Below, piece after piece: positions 57,601 through 64,000 of a DNA stretch of 64,000 nucleotides. The translations under genes and the position numbers were made by a program. The stretch spans positions 158,925,465 to 158,989,464 of the forward strand of contig CP136068.1 in assembly GCA_032622095.1 (NCBI GenBank), read 5' to 3'. Source of the DNA: Siphonodentalium dalli (lineage: Eukaryota; Mollusca; Scaphopoda; Gadilida; Siphonodentaliidae). The notes below the pieces were generated by a model, which did not search any database, was not told the origin of the DNA, and saw only the letters and a program-made list of their open reading frames with translations. Within the stretch, counting starts at the first letter, position 1, and every line of letters begins with the position of its first letter.

Positions 57601-57999
57601 TTAACACTTTACCCAACAAACCGGCCAAAACCGGCCAAATAAAGCTTCAACAGCCTAAAATATCTTCGGTCTGTCTCAATAGAACCATACAAATATGGAT
57701 ATCATTGGAACCGGCTCCTTGACCACATTGTGATAGTTACAGTTATTCCCTGTGCCAATGCATTCTCTTATATATGCAAGTCGACCATAGGTCGCCTCGC
57801 ATATATAAGAGAATGCATTGGCCTAAACAAATTTTTTTTTAACACTTTTTACCATTTATTCTTACATTCTTTAACAATTTTCTAATTTTTAATGTGTTAA
57901 GCCAATGCATTCTCTTATATATGCGAGGCGACCTATGGTCGACTCGCATATAGAAGAGAATGCATTGGCACAGGGCCCTTCTGTTGGGTAAAGGGTTAA
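57601..57999 (-). mobile_element. MITE family A, copy 7 (complete)
   Basis: TTAA-flanked, inverted; hairpins at 57752-57821 and 57901-57968. From 58000 to 58732 nothing is recognised. Confidence 0.9.
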
Positions 58000-58732
58000 C
58001 CAGAACTGACCACCTTAAAGATACAGAAGCATGTGTTATCAACGTGTACTGCAGTAAGATACATACCATACCCAGTTTAAAGTTTAACCCACAGGGAGCC
58101 TCACATAGATGGAAGCATGCACCACGGAATCGTCTGTTCCAGTCCATGTGAGTCTCTATAAATGGTTAATACAGATCGGGGAACACAACTATCTGAAAAT
58201 GAGTGATGTCCCCTCGTTTGTATACGTTATGAGATACATAAAGGAGGCATATGCAGTTATTATGTACACCATCTTGACATAAGATACATAATGGATGCAT
58301 ACATCTGATCATCCTCTTGACATGAGATATAGAGAATAATAGAATATAGAGATTTTTTTTGTTAGGATAGGATAGGATATATTATTTCAATATACGCACA
58401 TTAATACAAAGTAAATTTTACAAATATTGTATTGTATATTCGATGGGGTGGTATAGTCAGGCTAGACTGTGTTACTGCCACCCCATAAAGATGAATAGAT
58501 GATGTGATAGGCGGTCAAGAGTTATTTCAGAATGCACAGCTGTATAATTATGTATCACACAACGGTTGCATTTAAATTGATTATATGCATGGATGTTATA
58601 CATATAGATAAATATCTTAGGGGCTATTCGATGGTTTGTCTCTTCATAGAAAGTGGCCATATGTATTCCATAAAAGTCGAGTAGGAATGTATTGAGTTAG
58701 GTTTTTCGAATTTTCACGAGAGCCATGTCTGT

Positions 58733-59174
58733 TTAAAGGCCGACTTAATTTTCGAATGACCAGATCGCATTATACACAACATAATCCCATATTATATACC
58801 ATTTGGAAGAGGAACCAAAAATATATATATTCCACCAGAATACGGAACAGCTGTGGTCTTGGAGTGTCCACCAAGTGATAGAGATTCTCAGATTCATTCC
58901 AAGACTCTCCCCTTGTCAACCCAGAATGCATCAGAATTTGAACTAAGAGATAGAGTTATTCCCATTGAGAATAATAGACTTTATAGTACAGTCTGGATTA
59001 AAATTAATCACAGAACACACCTCAGAACATCGACAAAAACAATATGTTCCCAGTTTATTCGACCGTATCAGTTGATAATACAATATTTTTGAGCTTCCTC
59101 TTTCAAGTGGTATATAGTATAGAATATGTTGTATATAATGTGATCTGGTGGTTCGAAAATTAAGTGGGCCTTGA
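58733..59174. mobile_element. MITE family H, copy 3
   Basis: Ends TTAAAGGCCGACTTAATTTTC and GAAAATTAAGTGGGCCTTGAA-like; includes AGATAGAGTTATTCCC and GTTGATAATACAATA blocks shared with the other copies. The open frames inside are not supported as genes. Confidence 0.75.
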
Positions 59175-59346
59175 ACCACGAGTGATCGCCTTAAAGAGAG
59201 CGACGCATGCGTTATAACCGCAGTCAGAGTGCAGTAAGATAACACGTTATCAACCAGGAACAATCTTACCGAGATAACAGAGAGGTTGATTTATCAGTAT
59301 TGCATGTCAATGTGGTATACACGGATACACTTGATAACAGTTGGTT

Positions 59347-59354
59347 TATAAATA
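59347..59354 (+). promoter_or_regulatory. Candidate TATA box of the second Pif-like gene
   Basis: TATAAATA lies about 165 bp before the ATG at 59512, which would allow a 5' UTR of about 130 bp. A TATA-like word in AT-rich DNA is weak evidence. Confidence 0.35.
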
Positions 59355-59511
59355 CGGTAGCTGCACATGAACACAGTTGTCTTAACCTCTGTTCACGTTA
59401 AACAGGCATTGGTATAGGACATCCGTATCCGAATACACGCTAAAAACATTGTCTTTAAACATTATCTTAAGAGAAGAAAGGCGGCACATTGGACATAACA
59501 TTCAGTTGACA

Positions 59512-59775
59512 ATGGGAAATTTGAATAATGTATTACTGCTCATTGTTGTCATAGCAACAGCGTTAATGGATCCGTCATCTGGAGCTGGTGTTGATCAGAC
59601 TGTCGAGCCATACGCTAAAGGAAGTGACGTAGTGTTTGCCAGTGTGGATCGTTTGACGCATTCGTGTGTATTCGGTTATGATCAGCTGTTCATGCGGCGC
59701 CTCGCTTGGGTCCAGTCACGTGACGGGGGTGATACAGACACGTTCCGATACGGATTCTACGGAGGAATCTGGCAG
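59512..59775 (+). CDS. Second Pif/BMSP-like gene, first coding exon (gene continues past the window)
   Basis: ATG at 59512 opens a signal peptide (MGNLNNVLLLIVVIATALM) with a likely cut after SSGA or SGAG. It is followed by KGSDVVFASVDRLTHSCVFG, LFMRRLAWVQSRDG and YGFYGGIWQ, ending with donor GGCAG|GTAATC in phase 0 after 88 codons. Length, phase and about 60 per cent identity match exon 1 of the gene at 12803, so the two are tandem paralogues on the same strand. The matching second exon is not found before 64000. An earlier in-frame non-ATG start is not needed. Confidence 0.85.
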
Positions 59776-59934
59776 GTAATCACAATTTCAAGGGCTGCTA
59801 GAAAACACGGGTTAGGATGACAGAACGATCAGCACAATTTAAGTAGAGTAGAACAGAAATGGAGAAAAGACACATTGGTGCCACTTAAATAAATAACTAT
59901 TGTAACGACTAAAACACAGACAAGTTAACCCTTT

Positions 59935-60287
59935 CATGGCTGGAGCCGCAGATGCAGCATTAAAGACTCTGTGCCAGTGCATTCTAGTATATATGCGAGT
60001 CTCCCTATGGGAGACTGGCATATATAAGAGAATGCACTGGCTTACAATGTCAATGTAAATATTGTTAGGCAAATGTATTCTCTCATATATGCGAGGCGCT
60101 ATGTTGGAGACTCGCATATATAAGAGAATGCACAGACTTTCGAGGTCAATGTACATACTAGTATTGTTAGGCCAAAGCATTCTCTCATATATGCGAGGCG
60201 CCCTATGGGAGACTCACATATATAAGGGAATGCATTGGCTCAGGATTGTCGCAAATTTTGAGGAGGCTCCAGTCATGGAAGGGCTAA
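59935..60287 (+). mobile_element. MITE family D (three hairpins with a changed core)
   Basis: Ends TTAACCCTTTCATGGCTGG and CCAGTCATGGAAGGGCTAA. Three hairpin modules (59973-60041, 60067-60135, 60173-60238) share the outer arm GCATTCTC...TATATATGCGAG but have the inner stem GTCTCCC-TAT-GGGAGAC or relatives instead of CGACC-ATA-GGTCG. Confidence 0.85.
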
Positions 60288-60386
60288 AGTAAACTTAATT
60301 TCGGACGATCCATGCTGTCGCTATGATCACCCCGCAGATAAAGCGAAACATTACAAGGAGAGAGTGTTGGTGGGATGGGAGTGGCG

Positions 60387-60412
60387 GCGGGGGGGGGGGG
60401 GGGGGGGGGGTG
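60387..60412 (+). repeat. Poly-G tract
   Basis: A run of more than 20 G, which may be a sequencing or assembly length estimate. Confidence 0.9.
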
Positions 60413-60508
60413 CTAACACCGGCTTCTCGACCCCGGAATAATTACTTCTTCGCCTGCCCCTTTTGTGCAAATTATAAAATAATCTCAAGAATATACTAAT
60501 AGTATAGT

Positions 60509-60969
60509 TTGACCCTTTCAGTGCCAGGTCCGATTGTTGTACCAACCCATATACCCTGTGCCAATGCATTCTCTTATATATGCGAGTCGACCATAGGTCG
60601 CCTCGCATATATAAGAGAATGCATTGGCCTAACAATTTTTCATCATATGTTATTATTTTTTTAACATTTTTTTACAATTTTAATGTTGTTTTCTTATATT
60701 CTTTAACTCTTTCAGTGCCAGACTTATTTTGTAGGTTTAGTGCTAGGGAATCTTACGTTTTTCATGGGCATCAAAATTATTACTATGAATACTTGGTGAT
60801 AGTTTCGAGTTATAACATGCCCCTAAGGTTTTATCCAGTTTGTTTTTAAATTCGCTATAGCATGCTTAAGCATACCCAAAATAAATTCAACCCAAATTTT
60901 GTTTTCGATTTTTAATTTTTTTTAGGGCCTAGGGCCGATGAGATCGGCCCGTGGCACTGAAAAAGTTAA
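60509..60969 (+). mobile_element. MITE family C, copy 3
   Basis: Termini TTGACCCTTTCAGTGCCAGG and GGCACTGAAAAAGTTAA, one hairpin at 60561-60629, same body as copy 1 with a partial internal duplication of the end (CTCTTTCAGTGCCAGAC). From 60970 to 62124 only AT-rich intron sequence is seen. Confidence 0.85.
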
Positions 60970-62124
60970 TGATACATCTAGTATGAACGCGATATTATTC
61001 ACAAAACACACTTTGTGAGCTGAACGTTTGTTTATATACAGCACAAAAAGAGTGAGCGATAAGCAAAAACCACACCGTGGCGATTTATTTAGGAGAGTGA
61101 TTCACGCTGACCCATTTAGTCCGTGGGCCAAAACTAAAGAAGATCACGTTTGATCCATTTTGACCGAACAAAGATTTCTATATATCAAACCGAAGGTTAA
61201 TATCTCCGGCATGAGAAAATACATGTTGCCAGGCTGACAAAGTGTCATATGGCGAACATTACGGGAGATAACTCCTGCCGCTATTAAAATATAGGATTTT
61301 ACCGCCAACGGTGGCAGTCAATGAAGGACCACTTGTCTAACATTGATATATGTCGTTAAAAATATGATAATCTACGAAACGATATATAATTTCTTGACAT
61401 ATGGCCACAAATTTCGGATAAAATCTTATTCCAATTGTAGAATTGGTGCAATCAAAGAGCAAAATGATTTTTTATGATATTTGACACCATGCTATATAGC
61501 AACCTATCCAAATTATATGATGTTGTAATTATACTGAAAACATCAACATTGACTACACCTTACAACGAATCCAGAATCAAAAGCTGTGATAAGTTTAAAA
61601 TATCGAGTAAAACTTAACCCTACCCCAAAAAATCATGATTTTTCTTTAGGATTTTATGATATTTACTAATCCGCACAACTATTACATCACATCGAGTTTG
61701 ACTCGTTTTTATGTGATCAAATTTAGTCAGAATATAATTGTGTACACTGCCGGAAATATTATGTTTTGTTTTTGGATTTTTTAATAAAATGATGGAATTT
61801 CAATTGTTCCATTGTTGAAACTGAATGCAAAGTGATAAATACTCCGAGTATATCTACCATGCGGTATATTCCAAAAAAACAAAGTGGAAATAGCCTATTT
61901 AGGACAAAAACTAACTCCACCCGATTAAATGATATTCAACCCACACGCCACACTCCAATCACAATATGGCACCATGCAAACTTTACTAAATATTCAATGA
62001 TTATTCGACTTTCACTTTGCCCAGACACACATACGGAGTCACTTGCCGTATGTGTCAATGAAACCTTTTTAAAATAAATTTTAGCCCCATATCCACCCAC
62101 AAAGTCGTGGATAACAGCATTACA

Positions 62125-62525
62125 TTAACCCTTTACCCAACAAACCGGCCAAAACCGGCCAAATAAAGCTTCAACAGCCTAAAATATCTTCGGTCTGTCT
62201 CAATAGAACCATACAAATATGGATATCATTGGAACCGGCTCCTTGACCACATTGTGATAGTTACAGTTATGCCCTGTGCCAATGCATTCTCTTATATATG
62301 CGAGTCGACCATAGGTCGCCTCGCATATATAAGAGAATGCATTGGCCTAAACAAAATCTTTTTTTTAACATTTTTTACCATTTTTTCTTACATTCTTTGA
62401 CAATTTTATAATTTTTAATGTGTTAAGCCAATGCATTCTCTTATATATGCGAGGCGACCTATGGTCGACTCGCATATATAAGAGAATGCATTGGCACAGG
62501 GCCCTTCTGTTGGGTAAAGGGTTAA
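62125..62525 (-). mobile_element. MITE family A, copy 8 (complete)
   Basis: TTAA at both ends, 401 bp; hairpins at 62277-62345 and 62427-62494; nearly identical to copies 4 and 7. Confidence 0.9.
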
Positions 62526-62639
62526 TGCAGACCCCTAACATGCATCTACGCCAAAGTAAGGCACACATTAGTCTGGTCGATATAAGGTTTGACCTAGAAA
62601 AAATTTGGACTAAGTTGGTTTGTATAACATTTTGAAGAG

Positions 62640-63960
62640 GAATATATCCTCTATAACATATCCAAAATCCGCTAAAATCCGCTTTGAGAATTTTTTGTAA
62701 TTCAAGATGGCGTCCAAGATGGCTGCCATTTTCCTATAAGTCAGCTTGATGCAATTATAGAGAGTACATCTTGTCATATGTATACACATGTATACATGTT
62801 TGTGAAGCTAAGACATAACTCCACCTTTATGTGCCAAAATTGGAACTCCCCGTCCAAGATGGCCGCCAAAATGGCGACCTGAAATGGAATTTTTACGGTT
62901 TTTACTAATATCTTTAAGATAAGTTTATGTGGTTTGGAACTGGTTAAGGACTGTGATTTTATTTTGTATTTATCATGTTAACTGACCATTGGAGAAATGA
63001 AATATGCTGTTTGTGGGATCAACACCCCTTCCGATCACTCAAAAATTCGATTTTACAAAACACGGTATAACATTTCACAAAAGATCCCCATTGGGATTCT
63101 ACTCATATTTCACCAATAAGTGTGAAGAACTGTGCAATGTAAGTGATGCATTCTATATCTTATTGATATTCGAACTCAACGGTACCAAAATTGTCACTTT
63201 GGCTCAAAATGGCTGTCAAAATGGCTGCCAAAATGGCCGCCAAAATGGCCGCCAAAATATGGAAAATGGTAATTATTATCCCAGCGTGCCATGCAACCGC
63301 TTACAAGTTGTGGTGATGCACACAATTGACCATTCTGTCTTATATGGATTGACTACTAACAATTCTCATGCACCTTGGGTATTTGTTACTATTTTAACCA
63401 CTGAAATTACCAGAATAATTCGAAATATTCTGTCACAAACCTGATATCAAAATCGGCAAAAAATCGCTTTTCAGGTTTCAGCCATTTTTTAAAAGTAAAA
63501 TGGAACTATGATTGGTATCAAAGATGTTTATTGTTTTGATATGTGTTAGATGTGTCACACTGAGGTGTTTTAGACAAAATTACTCAAGATGGCTTCCAAA
63601 ATGGCAACCAAATTTGTTAAACATTATTATATACATATACATATGTGTATATACGTGGTGTATATGTATACAGACTCAATTGTGACTCACATGCTACTTA
63701 ATCAACTAAGTGTTCTATTCTGGTTGTCCCGGTACCCTACGAGGCATGACAAGTTCATTTTGAGTAATGCAATATGGATTTTGCCAAAAACTTCCTTGTT
63801 TTTGAACGGAAATGGGCAGAATGTTGAAACGGAACTGACAGGGATCATAATATGTGGCTTTTCTGGCCCATTAGCATCAACATTGATCAACTTAATACAG
63901 TGTGTATGTCTGTTGACTGTATGGTCATAGGCGAGGTGAGTAGGTATACATGGATTTATT
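62640..63960 (+). repeat. Long ATGGC-rich repeat family G, copy 2
   Basis: Inverse homologue of 17790-19115 with blocks AAATTCGATTTTACA, TTCTATTCTGGTTGTCCC and a run of AAAATGGCCGCC units at 63205-63260. A 146-codon open frame here has no domain and is not called. The repeat may continue beyond the window. Confidence 0.75.
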
Positions 63961-64000
63961 GTATTAATGAATGAGGTGAATATTTATACAACGTGTGACT

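Noticed and set aside
32400-62635. Many short frames reading MRVDHRSPRIYKRMHW or CILLYMRGDLWSTRIYK
   Set aside because: These are translations of the hairpin module in the MITEs and recur wherever it lies.
63004-63444. 146-codon open frame
   Set aside because: It lies within repeat family G, whose inverse copy at 17790-19115 does not keep the frame, and it shows no domain.
1-64000. tRNA, rRNA and LINE/LTR elements
   Set aside because: I looked for tRNA boxes, reverse-transcriptase motifs and long terminal repeats and found none convincing by eye; a covariance-model and profile search would be needed to exclude short or decayed ones.

Overview
The window is animal nuclear DNA, most likely from a mollusc or another lophotrochozoan. 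It is AT-rich, has spliced genes with introns of up to about 18 kb, and is crowded with MITEs and minisatellites. The clearest gene encodes a secreted protein with an N-terminal domain ending in YGGIWQ, a von Willebrand factor A domain and three chitin-binding modules. This is the architecture of the Pif/BMSP-like shell-matrix and extracellular-matrix proteins of molluscs and brachiopods. No bacterial gene organisation, tRNA, rRNA, reverse transcriptase or LTR element was recognised.

Layout. 1-455: microsatellite and unremarkable DNA. 456-8263: a 7.8-kb DNA transposon with about 170-bp inverted ends. It encodes an RNase H-like transposase region, a FEN1/XPG-like nuclease region and a C-terminal Cys-rich (CXC-like) motif, and its reading frame is broken. 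8264-12802: nested smaller transposons upstream of the gene. 12803-54584: the Pif-like gene on the + strand, nine coding exons whose splice phases all agree and which encode 718 residues. 54585-59511: intergenic, with MITEs. 59512-59775: first coding exon of a second, paralogous gene in tandem, which runs off the window. Its first intron holds more MITEs and a copy of an ATGGC-rich repeat.

The introns hold at least six TTAA-flanked (piggyBac-like) or other MITE families. Most carry one or two copies of the same roughly 68-bp near-perfect palindrome, about 33 copies in the window. They also hold a 1.6-kb foldback palindrome inserted in another repeat, and large tandem arrays with units of 39 bp, 56/61 bp, 42/43 bp (about 5.75 kb), 46 bp, 29-32 bp and 22-25 bp.

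Most striking: after six of the eight introns' 5' splice sites, the end of the exon together with the splice donor (AG|GT) has been duplicated. At exons 2, 7 and 8 it has grown into arrays of tens of copies; at exons 4, 5 and 6 there are one to three extra copies. The gene thus carries dozens of decoy 5' splice sites copied from its own exon-intron junctions. The largest array (24887-30643) instead fuses a MITE end to its flanking DNA and sits between two inverted copies of that MITE.
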